This document shows positions 23,038 through 37,240 of a DNA stretch of 64,000 nt, one piece after another. Below the pieces are notes generated by a model. It did not search any database. It saw only the letters and a list, made by a program, of their open reading frames with translations, and was not told the origin of the DNA. Source of the stretch: Mantis religiosa (lineage: Eukaryota > Arthropoda > Insecta > Mantodea > Mantidae); contig CM060947.1 of assembly GCA_030765055.1 (NCBI GenBank), positions 59,293,735 through 59,357,734 on the forward strand. The letters are read 5' to 3'. Within the stretch, counting starts at the first letter, position 1, and the number at the start of each line of letters is the position of its first letter. The position numbers and the translations under genes are program-made.

Positions 23038-26000
23038 GTCGCCCCACCCCCTAAGTCATTCAACATCCTGATGATGGGAGAGATGCACACTTCCGAAACG
23101 TCGATGTTACAACATCTGCTTACCTGGCTCGAAGCCCGAGAACGTCTAGAACAGGTCTCCAGTAATTTAAACAGTTATGAAAAAACTCCCTCCAATCCCC
23201 GATGCTTAGTAAAATAAGACTAGCCATCAGGAGTAGAAATTCAAAGAGAAGTGAAAGCAAAGGTTGCATCAGAAGAAAGGAAACATAAAAAATCGTTGAA
23301 AAGTTTAATTTCAATGCACCATCTGTATCACAAATGTCAGTAGATAAACTATATGAAAACAGTGAAACTTTTGCATTTTTTGTGGTGAAAGTTTTTGTGA
23401 GGATTGAATAGAGTGTGAATAGTGCAAGGGTTGGGCACATGAAAATTGTACAAATTAGGAAACTGGGGTAATTAATTACACATGTGGCAAATTTCTACAG
23501 TTGTAATAATCATTCTTGTGTAGTAAAACATAATAGAACAAAAATTATAATTTCAGTGAGTGGTCAGTACTACCCTCCAGAATTTAAGAGAGTCAAGAAG
23601 TGCTATATATTAAAAACTTAATGTCTACTGTTTTAAAATTAATTCAGATTTTTTCTTCATTGTGATGTCATTTTGTAATCCAGTAAGAATGTCTTTAGTA
23701 AATTTGTATATCTGAGTATTAGCTTATAAACAACATATTTGAAAGATATATCGAGATTTAATTGTATTGGAACACCACAGTGAAGCGAAATAATTATTAA
23801 TTTTTAGATGAGTCGTATTTATTACACATCTGCTTCACTTTCGTACCTATTTTGAGGACATGTTTCTGTTCACTATGTTTTTGTACGTATTTTAGTAATT
23901 CGGTGCTATTGCGGAGCAGCTCATTTCTGGTCTGAAAATCATGAAATTGAAGATAGAACCGAATTACTAAAATACGTACAAAAACATAGTGAACTCGTCA
24001 TATGGGAGAGAATATACATATAAAAACATAAAAACCAACTAATGAACTTTGAAATCCCGCCAGAAGAGAATCCCACATTTAAGTTCATCACTAAATCAAC
24101 AGATGGCAGCAGCAACCCCAGAATTACCCACACCACTGAATCAAGCTTTAGTCGCATAAGAGCCGAAGATACAAACGATGATTTGCGAAACATGTCCTCA
24201 AAATAGGTACGTAAGTGAAGCAGATGTGTAATAAATACGACTCATCTAAAAATTAATAAATATTTGAAAGAATTCTCAACTGACCAGACATAAACAACTT
24301 TCCCCTAATGCAGCATGAAATGTGCAAAATGTTCTTTGTATTGTACTAGTGGCATAATAATATGAACAAGTTATTAAAGTAATCAATAAATGTAATGCTT
24401 TTAAATTAGAAACTGACAAATAAACTTATGTCAAAAGCTTTTTGAATCATGAATGTATTCTTCCCCTATTTCAGGTTGCTTACCATGAGTAGTTGGATAT
24501 GCCATGCAGTGATAAATATTTTAACACACACATTATGCACCAAAACTGCTCCAAGCAGTTATGCATTGACATCTCTCCAAGCATAGTTCCTTTATCAAAA
24601 AAAACATTTATGAATATTAAAAGTAGAAGCATTATTAACAGTGAAGTATTCTTCATATTTGAGTTTGATTTATGAGTCACTATGTTTACACTCAAACTTC
24701 ACTTACTTGTATAATTGAAACGTTTTCAAGATCATTCGATCTCATCCTCAGCTGTTTGGTGACTAACTGAACATTCCTCTTCTTCCACTACTACGGAGCT
24801 CCGATCACTCTGCCATCTGGTGTTAGGGGCACTAAGTTTTAATACTTCATTTAATGCCGGGATTTCAAAATGTATAACTTTATCACAGTTTTTGGTTATG
24901 AATATTTTTTCCCAAATATCCAATTCTATGGGTGTACTTAAAGATTTTAACAGTTTAATGTTGTGGCCAATGTTGTGGTTTTCTGTCCAAAATTGGTGTG
25001 AAACTGCAGATTTTTTTGTTTGTTTCAACTTAATGTTCCTCTGGTGTTCTTTTTGCCTGGTTAACATGTTTCTCTTAGTTTTTCCTATGTAGCTTTTTTC
25101 ACAGGTTTCACAATTTATCTGATAAATTCTTGATTTCAAATTGTTGGGGATTGAATTTTTTAGTGGTTTATTTAGCAGGTTCCTCAGACTGAATTTGTTT
25201 TGGGGTGCTAGTTTTAAGTTTAGTTTTTTGAAGATCTTGAAAACGTTTCAATTATACAACAACAAGTAAGTGAAGTTTGAGTGTAAACATAGTGACTCAT
25301 AAATCAAACTCAAAAACAAAAAAACATTTACGAGTTCCACTCTGTTTGACTTCTTATATATTATGTATATAGTGCCCATAATTTCTTAAAAATGACCCAG
25401 CTAAATGGAAGAAGTTATTTTTGTGGAGTAAAAGTAATTGTTTTAAATTCTGTAATATTCTACACATTAAAAAGTTTTATTCTATTTGTATTCTATTTGT
25501 GTGTAAATGCACTGTTACATCCATTAAAGCCCGATTTCAAAGACAATATTTTTATTTGGTATTACTAATTATGTTTCCTATATACCTTTAGTCTTCCTAT
25601 GAGTAAGGATTATGATGCAATGAAGCATGAAATTATATTAATTTATACCTTTAGTATTAACTTTTGTTTGCATAGGAGGGAAAGAAAGTCAAATCAATGC
25701 AGTTGCCAGTGTCAGACATTTCTTGCATATTGTATAGTTTATTAGGTGAAAGTTTTAAAATTAGCAAATTAAATTTATTTTTTTTTTCAGGATGAAAAAT
25801 GTACACAGAGGTCAGTGGAATTACGCCAGACTGTTTCACTGGTATATGATTTAGTCATATTGGGAACAGGAGGACAGGAGTGGTCAATAAAGAAACTCTT
25901 TGGCATAGGCCTTAGCGGAGCATGCCCATTAGCTACAATGAGTAATGTTTACATTGATGTGACAGTAAATGAAGTAAGTAAATCCAGAAATGTGTACAAC

Positions 26001-29000
26001 TTATGTATTAATTAGTTTATATCTTGTATTAAGTTTATTTATTTATACTTTTCTCCAACTATATAGAGGTCAGATTAATTCATAGAATGGAAATTATAAT
26101 TAGTTGTAGAGAAAGGAGATATTTTTATTTAATGTAACATTTTAATTCTGGCATTATTACTCTTTGCTTTCATCAGCATGCACCCAAAAGGTAGAAGAAA
26201 TATTATGATCTTACCAAAAATGTGATATAAAGATTTCACTGGAATTACATATTTTGAGACCCATAGAAACAAAACAAAGCATTTTAGTTAATTGATGGAA
26301 ATTAATAATTTCTTCACACTAGCGGTATATAGGCTAAGTTTGTTGATAGATAGAGTCAACATGAAAATTTCAATGCCATGGCCGGGATTTGAATCATGGA
26401 TCTCCTGGTTCCCGTCCAGTCGCTCTAACCCATTGAGCTACCATGGCCAACGTGCTGTCCCGACATTAAATTTGCCATTTGACTCGTATGTTTCCCCGGT
26501 AAACCACTAGGGGCTCTCGCATTTGAGATACACTGTTTGTGGCAACTATTTATCGTAGGTACTTGAGTCCCAGGCTTTATCATTTAACTCTTATTATTTT
26601 AGATAATTGATGGAAATTAATCTTTTTGTCACACTAGCTAAATAATAAATAATAAGAGTTAAATGGGACTCAAGTACTTACGATAGTAAGTCGCCAAATG
26701 ATGTATCTCAAAAGCGAGAGCCCTTAGTGGTTTAGTGGGGAAACTTACAAGTCAAATGGAGAATTTAATGTCAGGACGGCACGTTGGACATGGTAGCTCA
26801 ATGGGGTAGAGCAACTGGACTGAAACCAGGAGATCCATGGTTCAAATCCTGGCCATGGCATTGAATTGTTCATGTTGACTATGTATCAAAAACAAAGCAT
26901 TTTTAATAAAAGGTCTGTGTATAGTGTTTTCGGGTGCATGCATGCAAGAGAGTCATCCTTTTGCGTGTCACCAGCACCATCATAAGTATATCACAATAAC
27001 ATGAGTAGAGAACTTTTTGTGACAATACAGCTGATCTGAAACTTATAAACAATACAGCTTTTAGTTCAGGAATTTATAAAATGGTTCTATAGTCTCATTA
27101 GTAGAATCAGATATCATGACTAATCCTGATTGTCTAACTTGCATAGTGTTCAGAATTTAGTCTTACATGTCATATATTTATGTTCTAGATAAAACAGTTC
27201 ACTATAACATTTTTTCTATGGTCAGAGTTTACCATTACTTCATAAATTATGTCTCAATTTAATGCGTTCCTAGTGACAGCATTTATAAAACCTATCTCAG
27301 AATGGGTGATGATCTTGCAGCCAATCTTTCAGAGTTGTCATTGTTCTCTTCTGTTTGATTGTTGGGTAGAATGTGATGGAACTTCAACTTTTGCAGGACT
27401 TAATGGAAGTTAAAAAATAAGGCAGCAAGGTCAGTGCTTGCATAGGTCAGGTATGCTTGCATAGGTGTGATAAGAATTCTGCCATGTCTCAAAAGATGCA
27501 GATATTGAAACTCTATGAATATCGGTAGAATCTTGAACAGTTAGCTTTTATATTGTTGTATTTGTGAAATATATCCATTACAACAGTCACAGGTATATTT
27601 TCTTTTTGTACCATGTATTTTGAATTAATCTGTAAGTGAAATAAATTTGATTCTATTTTATGGATAGTAATTTATCAGGGAACTATTTTACCTTATCGGT
27701 AGTTCCCATTGCATTGAATACCTTTGTATCATAGTTGATTTAAGTTTCTCTCTTTGTGGTAATTTCAACTTTTGAGCTACAGTGGCAGTTTTTGGTATAG
27801 CCAATGGACAAATGAGTACTTTATTTTAAAAGTACTATATAATGTTATGTGTAATACTTGCCATCTATTTAATTCTATTCCATTGTTTACCAAATTTATT
27901 GTATTTGCAGTAGAGTATTGATTAACAGAGCTCCACTAAAGTAACGTGCATATTACCTCAGCCAAATCTATAAAACACAAAATTATTTCAATTCCTTTCT
28001 TGAAAGTGTTGAAAACAGTGTTGTTATAATAAATTAAATTTAAAGGGAGTCGACTCCCTTTAAATTTAACAAAATTATTTGTTAATGCAATAATTCAAGA
28101 ATTTGTCATAATATGATGCTACATGAATAAATATTTTTAGGTAAATATCCTTACACTTGCAAAAACATTAGATTACACAGTTAATTTGTTATGTACTGAG
28201 AACAAAGTATTATTGTTATTCTTAAATTAGGCTAATACACTTATCTGAAGTGTTATTGCCAATACAAAATATAACTTGTTTGTACATATTGGGAATTTAA
28301 AAGGTAATGGAGAGATTCGAAGCATCTGATTTTTGGAAGCATTGCAATTCTCTATTTGTGAAAACTAATTACTGTCTGCTATGTACCTTTTTCAAAAAAT
28401 CAGCACAAACCATCAACAGATTAACACAACTGCTACACCTGCTATTGCTTTTTTGGATTGTAGTACTGATATTTCCTAAGTACTCGTCAATGGACATGGA
28501 AAGAATGCAGGTTGTGGTATGTTTAGAAATAAAAATGTAAGTTATAAAAGACTTAGGAAGCAATTCAGTGGCTTATCTTTATTAACACAATTTGTATGCT
28601 CTTCCAGTTCTCTGTATTATACAAGTTTTCGTTTATCCAAGGTGAAGCCAGTTTACATTACCTTTTTAACCACAGTTCTGCTTTATCTTATTTTCATTGA
28701 AATATTTTATGTTTCAGACTGGGACTCCTTTCCAGTTGAACCCCCCTCCTCCTGCAATTATAAAGAGCACTCGAGGTGGATATGACAGCAAACTTGCTGT
28801 GTATGATGTAAAGGCATTTGAGTTTTCAGGCATGTTTAACATTGCTGCTACATATACTTCTGAGAAAATTTATGCAGTAAACATTCCACCAATTCTTTAT
28901 GCCAACAGATACATTATAGGTATGACTTTACTACTAAAAATCAAGATTCATTTGTAAGCAATTTTGTAATGAGCATAATAACAATTTTATCATGTGTTAT

Positions 29001-32000
29001 CTCTCAAAAGTGGTTCTAGCAAATTTGATTAAAATATATGTTTATGCTATTTGCATAATGAATAAAATATACATCTTGAATTTTCCACAAATAACTTATG
29101 AAATTTTTTTGTTTCTCACAAGGGGCACATTTGACCTTGAATGCTTGGAACCACACGAAAACTTGCTTAGAATAACAATTAATCACAGTGATCTGTAATA
29201 TTGCATTCTATTCTTAATGAGTAAGGACTATGATACAATGAAGCACAAAATTGATATAATTTTGGATCAAACTAGTACTCCTGCTCTATATATTGTTAGT
29301 GTTTTCCTATACTCTGTTTCATATAACCTTGCCCGGCTGAAATGTATCACTCCGCGTTCAACAACCCTCCCCCTCGCCCTAATTGGCTAATGCTTTTGCG
29401 TCATACGCCATAGGCGGTGCCTTCCCGTCACATTTCGTAATAATTGCCGGGAAGATAAATAAAATCATACAAAAATCATACAAATAAGGATATGAAGGCA
29501 TGCAAAAATACAAGTTTATAATGAACTGAGCAAATTGAAACAGAATGGCTGAGCAATGAAACTGAAAGAGTTTATAATGAAAGGCCTTCGGCCTTTTCCA
29601 CTGGAATTTTTTAAACCAGCACACATACCTTTCAAAAATGCTTGTCTTTCAGTCTTAAAAGTCGTGTCACACCATACTTTACTTTTCGTGTGTTCTTCGT
29701 GTATATTTAGCGATTTGTATCTCGGTGCAGTGTGGTTGTCAAATAGCGTCTTCGCCACACAGCAATATCGCCTCTGTCTTTTAGCACATTTTTCTTGCCT
29801 CTTTTTTCATTCACAAATCCCAGCTGTATAAGCAATCTGCTGAAATTTGGTAAATCTGCATCCTCATTTACAGCAGACGAAATGTTACTTATGTTAGGGA
29901 GTTCGTTTCTAAAGAAAAACTACACACATGAAGACGCACAACACTTTTCACGTATTTTCTCCGAGCACGCACTTTTGTTTATTCCTGCTTTTGCCTGGAG
30001 TGGTAAGTTTTCCTGTTTCATCAATTTCATGTCGCGATGTTCCTACGGATCTAACACTCACACCTGTAACTTCAGAGCCCAGCTGTTCGACTTCTCTCAC
30101 TGACAAAGACGGATTCTTCTCTGTGAGTGCATTAAACACATGCAACACAATTCTTTTTTCGCCTGTTTGTAAATAATTATCCTTGCGATACTTAAGCGAA
30201 TAACTAGCGGTAGACTCTGCCATTATACATATAATACATGCGCAATAAACGATCAATAAAATAATTTAGCTCCCGCACTTTCGAATGGCGATGCATGACT
30301 AATCCAGTTCAAAACAAGGTCAGTGATAAAAGTCTTATAAACAAATGTCACCACTACCGCCAAAGCACGCGCTATCGTGCCATGTGCTTGAGAGCAAAGG
30401 AACCTTCTCTTTACTTTGTTTAAGAATTAACATGCATTTCAGATAAATCAACTCTGTTGCGTAATATATTTAATTAAAACAGTTACGAAAATATAAATTT
30501 GACAATTCTCTTCCAACATATAATGATATATCACCATGTTAAATAACGAACTAATTTTTACCGCACGACAGTCATTACCACAACAGCAACCAATGAGAGG
30601 TGATTAGGTCACGTGACCGTTAAGAGATCCTGGGCAAGCTTACGTGAAACAAGGTATAGGATATGTTTCGTTAGGACCTTCCTAACATCCTCAGCTAATG
30701 TGATATTGCATGCTATCTCAAGTGGCTTTAATAGCGAGAAACAAAGTAACTAAATATCAATATCTTAGAAGGGAAATTATAGATAATTCAGTGATGGCAG
30801 TGTATCATTACGTTTTCAATCAATAGTGCCAAAAGTACTTTGCTTGAAGTACATATAGCACAAAACACACACATATACTACACACCTTATAGTGCTTATA
30901 TTAATCCTCAAAATACAGATGACGATCTTTAATGAAGTGGTTAAAAAGTAGAAGAGAACAATGTGCTCACCTTACTAAAACCATCTTATCATATTCCAAA
31001 TCACTTTTGAATTCATGCAGTCCAAAAGCTGCTCTAATTATTTTGCAAGTGGTTATGCCTTTCACCAAACTATTGCAACATTGGCTTATACTTTGGTGCA
31101 GCATATTGATTGTAAGTCACAGAGTGAATTGATAGAGTTGACATGAAAATTTCAATGCTATAGCCGGGATTTGAACCACAGATCTACTGGTTTCGGTCCA
31201 GTCACTCTTACCCATTGAGCTACCATGGCCAACTTCTATCAATCCAATACCTTGGCCTGTATATGGCTAGTGTGAAGAAATTATTAATTTCCATCAATTA
31301 ACTTAAATCACAGAGTGAAGTTCGATGATGAAATTATAATCATGTACTGTCTACCCAGGACAAGATGGCAAGGAAGAGGAATGTGTAACATAATCACTTT
31401 TGCTGTCCTTACAGTGTTTATGCTCACCTTCCCAGTATGACAAGGATGCTAGATTCATTTAAAATAAGCGAGTGTTGTCACATAACTCAACCACACATAA
31501 TGCCTATCACTGCAGTTACTGTATAGAGAATTAGATCTGGTAACATGGGTGACTCAAATGCATTCTCATACACTCATTTCCTAGTAAATAGATAGCAGAT
31601 AAACAATTCAAATCCCTCTCCCCTTCATTTGTCTCTTGCCTTCTTGTATATGGTGCATTGTGATCTTACAAAATCAGCAATTCTGACATATAGCTTATGT
31701 TGTCGAAAGAAAATACATCAGGGGATTGGCAAAATTTTCTTTTCAGTGGCAATATCTTTGGTATAACATCTATGTTTGGAAAACTTACATGTAGAAGGAT
31801 TCGATCCATATGACCTGACTAGTAATCACACAGCAGTAGGTTCTTTTCATTTGTTACATTTTCACTGAGGACTGAAGTTAGATAACATTTCATGTATTCT
31901 TTAGTAATCTTTCCACTTTCGCTTGCCTCCACATAAAAGTTTTATGGTCAAGCTTCTTTGAAATAATTGGGCTAAAAATGCCTTGTGCCTCTTGAAAACA

Positions 32001-35000
32001 AATGTACAGCTTCTTCGCTAGTCTATAATTGATAAAGCCACATCAGTTGTGTAGCTGTGGTTAGAGCTATGTACGAACTGCAGCACACTAGCGCTGTAGT
32101 TTTCTCTCCTCTATGGGACAGCATTGATGCTAAAGACATTTCATCCTGGAATTGATTCTGGTCACTGTTCCAAACAAAATCTTTCCCCATTCTCTTCTGT
32201 TATAAACCTGTTCACTACCTCTACAAACTGTTGTGCCTTTTGACGTATACTATTATCATCTTTTATGTCCTTACCTGTGACAAAAATAGTAATGTGCCTG
32301 GATGAAATGCCATATTCAGCCTTGAGGTGGTTGATAAAGCAAATGGAAGTTTTCAAAGTCACCCATTTTATTCACTTCTAATGTCCACATTTTCAGATGC
32401 CAGTAGTGAACTGTAGATCCATACATCCTTGCACTATTAAATTGTTATATTACATGCTCTTTTAAGTTTGAATAATTTGTGACAATCTATTTCCTTTAAA
32501 ACAAGTTGTTTGCTAAATGCAATTCAGAATAGTCCTGCAATTTGATTTACTTTTAATGCACTTGCTGTAGGGATTGAAGCCACAATGTAGTAGTCTTCAT
32601 AAAAGTTTTCTGGTATCTTGTCATCAGTATCTTCTATTATATTGGGCCTTGACTTTTGAGTGGAGAGAGCTCATATTGCTTTGAAGATGAACACTGTGTA
32701 CTGCTTGAACAGCCACGTCCAGGTTCAGCTTCCTCCTGTCCTAAAGAATCAGTATATCTATACAGCGTATTGTCATATATTTCTGTGTTATCCTCATTAT
32801 ATGTCGGAATTATTATGTGATATATCCACGAACTCCATATTCTTGATCCAGATTTTGTTTCTTTATTTAGCATGTTGCAACTTTGTTTATTATTTGAACC
32901 ACATTTGTTTTTCTCTTCATGATATCACTGTACACAGTTTACACAGTAATTCATATGTGAACACTTACAGGTACATACATACTGCAGCTGTACCATTCAC
33001 GCAACTTGAGCACTGGTTAATGTAGCAACAACATGTCACCATGTAATGGTGCTAGCAGACAAGTGCAGAATTTTACATAGAAATAATATGGCCACTGTTG
33101 TTTTAATAATTGCTTGTTATTTTGATCTTGTTTTTATGCAGCTCTGAACATTTGAGGTCTAAAGTGTCCTTGTCTGTGAAATAGCTTATAAATAAAAGAT
33201 TATTACAGAAAAATAAAGCTCAGATATTCATGTCAAATAAATTTTTGTGACAATTTTTGTTTTTGAGATGTTACATATTTTTTAATTTTCTTATATTTTA
33301 AACTGTGCACCTTTGACATTTGTCTGTTAATTTGTTTCTCACTAGCCTAGCAAAGAGAGTGCAATTCCTTTTTAATAGTAGACATTATCTCATCCTCTTC
33401 TAGGCACCTGTATACCCATTCCAACATACGTATTGAATCTATTTTGGCAAATATTTATCATGACAGTAATAGATATGACAAAATTAAAAAGTTAATAAAT
33501 AAAAAATCTTTTACATTTATAGTTTCTAGAACAACTATTAAAATATAAATTATAACTTTCCAAAGATAGTTTGGTTCAGTGTGCAAATATATTTTATCAT
33601 TGTTAAACAGTTTTGTATGCTACTACTCACACACTTTAGCTTGAGCCCTGAAATACAGTGCTATGAATGGTCTGAGTCAAGAAGATGTATGTTTTATTGC
33701 AGTAACAACTGAGCACTGTTGTCCATACTCCATTTATGCATTTTGTGTATTGTTATCTTTATTGTCCTTGTTATCATACGGTTTACTTTTATGTTTAACC
33801 AACTCAAACTTAATTGTAAGTACCAAATGTCTGAAGCAGATCCACCATCGACATTGCAAACTCAATAAATAGTAAAAGAAGCCTTGTGTCTAGCCTTTTA
33901 CTTCAGCCATTGGCAACCTGGAAATCACAATTGCAAAAACTACAACTCTGTGATATAATTCAAAGACATGAAAGATGCTGTGGCTATGTTCAACAACAAT
34001 GCCATCAGAGATCTCAAGATAAAATGTGCAAGTAGTAATCATTTCTATTGCTTTTGCTGAATTATGGTAGCTAGACTAATGTTGTGCTAATAGCTCAGTT
34101 TACAAGATCTACTCACAAGGGAACTATCACTATGCTCACAGCCATACACACTTAAGAGTTTGATAGCATTATCTCTGCTCTAAGTGGGGCCATCTGTGCC
34201 AAAAATCAGTTGTGGAGTATAGCTGGAAGTACCCGAAAATGAGTCCAGAATACATAGGAACATATAAGCATAATAACACAGCATTGCAGAAGGGATTGTT
34301 TACTCCTGACATGCTGCAGTCTATACATGGCATACGTAGGAGCGCCGTCCCCCACATACAGAGCAGAGGTGACGAGAGATGTCCAGCAGCTATTTGCAAG
34401 TGGTCACATGCGGCACTTTGCAGGCTTTAGTTGTGGGCTTTGCAGTTCTATTCCGCAGCATATTTTTTGTGCAAATGGTTTATATACAGCAGACTTTATA
34501 CCATCAAATTTTCAGGTGTTGTAGCAGTGTGATAGTTCTCTTATCAGTTTCTATTGTTATAATTCATTTTCATCATGAAATTCACATAGGTTTCAAAAGG
34601 AACTAACTGATTCATGTAGTTATTACCTATTAATAATTTATGCTTATTACTCATTTTATTTGTAGAAGTGATATAAAGTATCAACTTCAGCCTGAAATTT
34701 ATATACATCTCTCAAGAATAACACAGTGAAGCATGCCAAACTTTGATAAAAATTGCTTGTTATGTATTAAATCATATGCATTATTTTATATTATTTTACC
34801 AGAATAAAAACTATCCTGACCATTACAAATATTTGCATTTATATTAGATTTAAATTATGAGAAATTATATTCACAAGTTCAATTAAAATGTTCTATATAA
34901 TACTAATATTGAAATAATACTACAATATATGCATAATAAATGAATAAACATTTCACAGATCTTAAACATTGCTTTCATCTGATTTCATTTATAAAGTTTG

Positions 35001-37209
35001 GATAACAGAACACTGATGCAGAAAACCAAAAATATCTGGTTCAAACCCTAGCCGTGACCTGAATTTAGATATAATTGGTTTTGAAGTCGTTGGCTTAAAT
35101 TTTGCTTTTGCAAAATAATTATTTCTAATTAAATATTTACCCAAGATATCAAAAGAAGTGGTTTGATTTGTATTTATTTTCAGTCTGTGTTATAGCAGGC
35201 ATAAGCTGCATATATTGTATAGCAGCATAAAAGTACAATATTATAAAATAAATTTGCAGTTTCTGTTGCTCTAAGTTTAGCAGTGTTAGAGCAGCAGTTC
35301 AAATATATGAAACCAAATGCAATTAAATGTCTATAAAACTTTTGTGTTTAGGTTATGGCCAAGAGTATGGAGGAATAGTGACAAAGATTCATAATGGGCA
35401 TTGGAAGCCACTTGATATAATATATCTGGAAAACATCCCATGGTTTCTACCAGTATATTTGCACACACTTAAAATTGTTTCAAATGGAATGGAAATTAAA
35501 CCTTGTAAGTATATAGAGAACCCATTACAGTTAATGAACACACAAATAAATTAATAAAATACACAATAGATATATGTACTGAGCAAGTAATATAAGCACT
35601 GAAACAGAGTTTATACACGTTACACAAAAGATTTGCTTAACCTCCATTAGAATTACATTATGCAAAACTGGAGTTTAATATTCCGTATATAATTCTCTTT
35701 CTAATACTATTGAAAATGTAGGAAACCTTGATACATTTAAATCCAACGTGAAGGTCTTTTTTGTGCAGGAATACTGTTTTTATACAGTAAATATTTGAAA
35801 TTTAATAAATATGCTGATAATTCTTTTCATGGAAGTGTTGAAAACAGTGTTGTTTGTAATAAATTAAATTTAAAGGGAGTTGATTAATGAGACTAAACAA
35901 CACTTACTTTTAAATTTCCCGGAACATGTTTCAGAGACTATTTACCTCCATTGTCAGCCAGACATTGGCTGATCTCAATGGTGTAGCTGGTGATATTTTG
36001 TCATAGGTCTCCTCTGTTGGTGGTTCGAGGAACTTGCTCAACAAATCTTTCTGGGGAATGTCAAATTGAATACCTTTCCTATTTTTTGAAATGAAGATTT
36101 GCTCCCATGTTGACAGCTCTTGTTTTCCTGATGTATGTCTAGTAGTTTTGATTCTGGATTTTGTTGTGGTTTTTTTCCCAAAAATGCGTGGCAACTGCTG
36201 ATTTTTCTAATTGTTTGTATTTTATGTTCCTAAAGTGTTCCTTTGCTCTTGTTTCTTGTTCTAACCAAAAGAAATTTAGAAACATGAGCAAAGGAACACT
36301 TTAGGAACATAAATTAAAAACAATTAGAAAAATCAGCAGTTGCCACGCATTTTTGGGAAACAAACCACAACAAAATCCAGAATCAAAACTACTAAAACAT
36401 ATATCAGCAAAACAAGAACTGTCCACATGGGAACAAATCTTCATTTCAAAAAATAGGAGCAAGGTATTCAATTTCGACATCCCCCAGAAAGATTTGTTCA
36501 ACAAGTTCCTTGAACCACCACCAGAGGAGACCTGTGACAAAATATTGCCAGCTACACCACTGAGAACCAGTCGATGTCCGGTTGACAATGGAGGTAAATA
36601 GCCTCTGAAACATGTTCCAGGAAAATTTAAAAGTGTTGTTTAGTGTCATTAATTGACTCCCTTTAAATTTAATAATATTTAATAAATAAATAATAAATAA
36701 TAAATATAAATATTTTATAAATATCTTGTATTATATTCCTTTGCTGTTTTGTACATATTTGATCTATTAAAATTAATTATGTATGATAATTATTTGTTGT
36801 ATATAAGCTTATATATAAAACACAAGTTAAATTGAATTGAAATCACCATTTATACTCACATACTTTGAAATTCTACTTTACAATCAGATCAATAAAAGTG
36901 TCATTTTGTTTCCATTAGTGTTGAAGAGGTACATTCCTGGGAAGGCAAGAACTCATCCCTATTACCTTGAAGTGGCCCTGAGACTTCCAGCACGTTCTGT
37001 TACTCAGATATCCATTGAATTTGATTATGTATTTCTTAAGTGGCAAGAATACCCTCCAGATGCTAATCATGGATTTTATATTGGTGCGGCTGTTATTACT
37101 GCTTTATTGCCTATTGCAAGAAATTATACAGGATTGCCACAAGATGGGAGTACTTTGACATCAAGGTAAGCAAAAGTTCCAAACAAACAGATAACATAAT
37201 TATCTCTAG

Positions 37210-37240
<31 letters not shown>

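Larger units (their letters stand above)
22690..23500 (+). pseudogene. pogo-like (DDE_1) transposase 3' remnant
   Basis: After the PLE insertion is removed, a plus-strand frame reads SYEKTPSNPRCLVK, a Lys-rich stretch and a terminal cysteine cluster (CIFCGESF, CKGWAHENC, YTCG) with three stops. This C-terminal zinc-like motif is common in pogo/Tigger-type transposases of arthropods. The left part (22735-22850) is too decayed to place motifs. Confidence 0.5.
24611..25317 (-). mobile_element. PLE insertion with GIY-YIG ORF and hammerhead
   Basis: Target duplication AAAAAACATTTA, about 12-13 bp (24599-24610, 25319-25330). The extension at the left edge has ACAGTGAAG at 24638-24646. Inverted terminal arms (about 24655-24735 and 25235-25310) enclose a minus-strand GIY-YIG coding segment. 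It lies in PIGT intron 4. Confidence 0.8.
29211..30702 (-). mobile_element. PLE fragment carrying a nested DNA transposon
   Basis: Flanked by ATATTGCATTCTA / ATATTGCATGCTA (29198-29210, 30703-30715, one mismatch). The left edge is the extension (AGTAAGGACTATGATACAAT with GAAGCACAAAA). After 100 bp the nested transposon (29310-30656) interrupts at a CCTAGG-like site, and the PLE resumes with its hammerhead core. It is a single arm, without an inverted partner. It lies in PIGT intron 6. Confidence 0.72.

Noticed and set aside
22737..23217. ORFs on both strands with alternating Ile-Tyr runs
   Set aside because: They cross the (AT)n run of the 289-bp insertion and are not coding.
26390..26460. 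tRNA gene in PIGT intron 5
   Set aside because: The same sequence recurs at 31200, 60080 and 63950 as part of SINE-A, so it is repeat-derived.
34169..34606. Cluster of short ORFs in PIGT intron 6
   Set aside because: No recognisable motif, splice-site pattern or repeat boundary; treated as chance.
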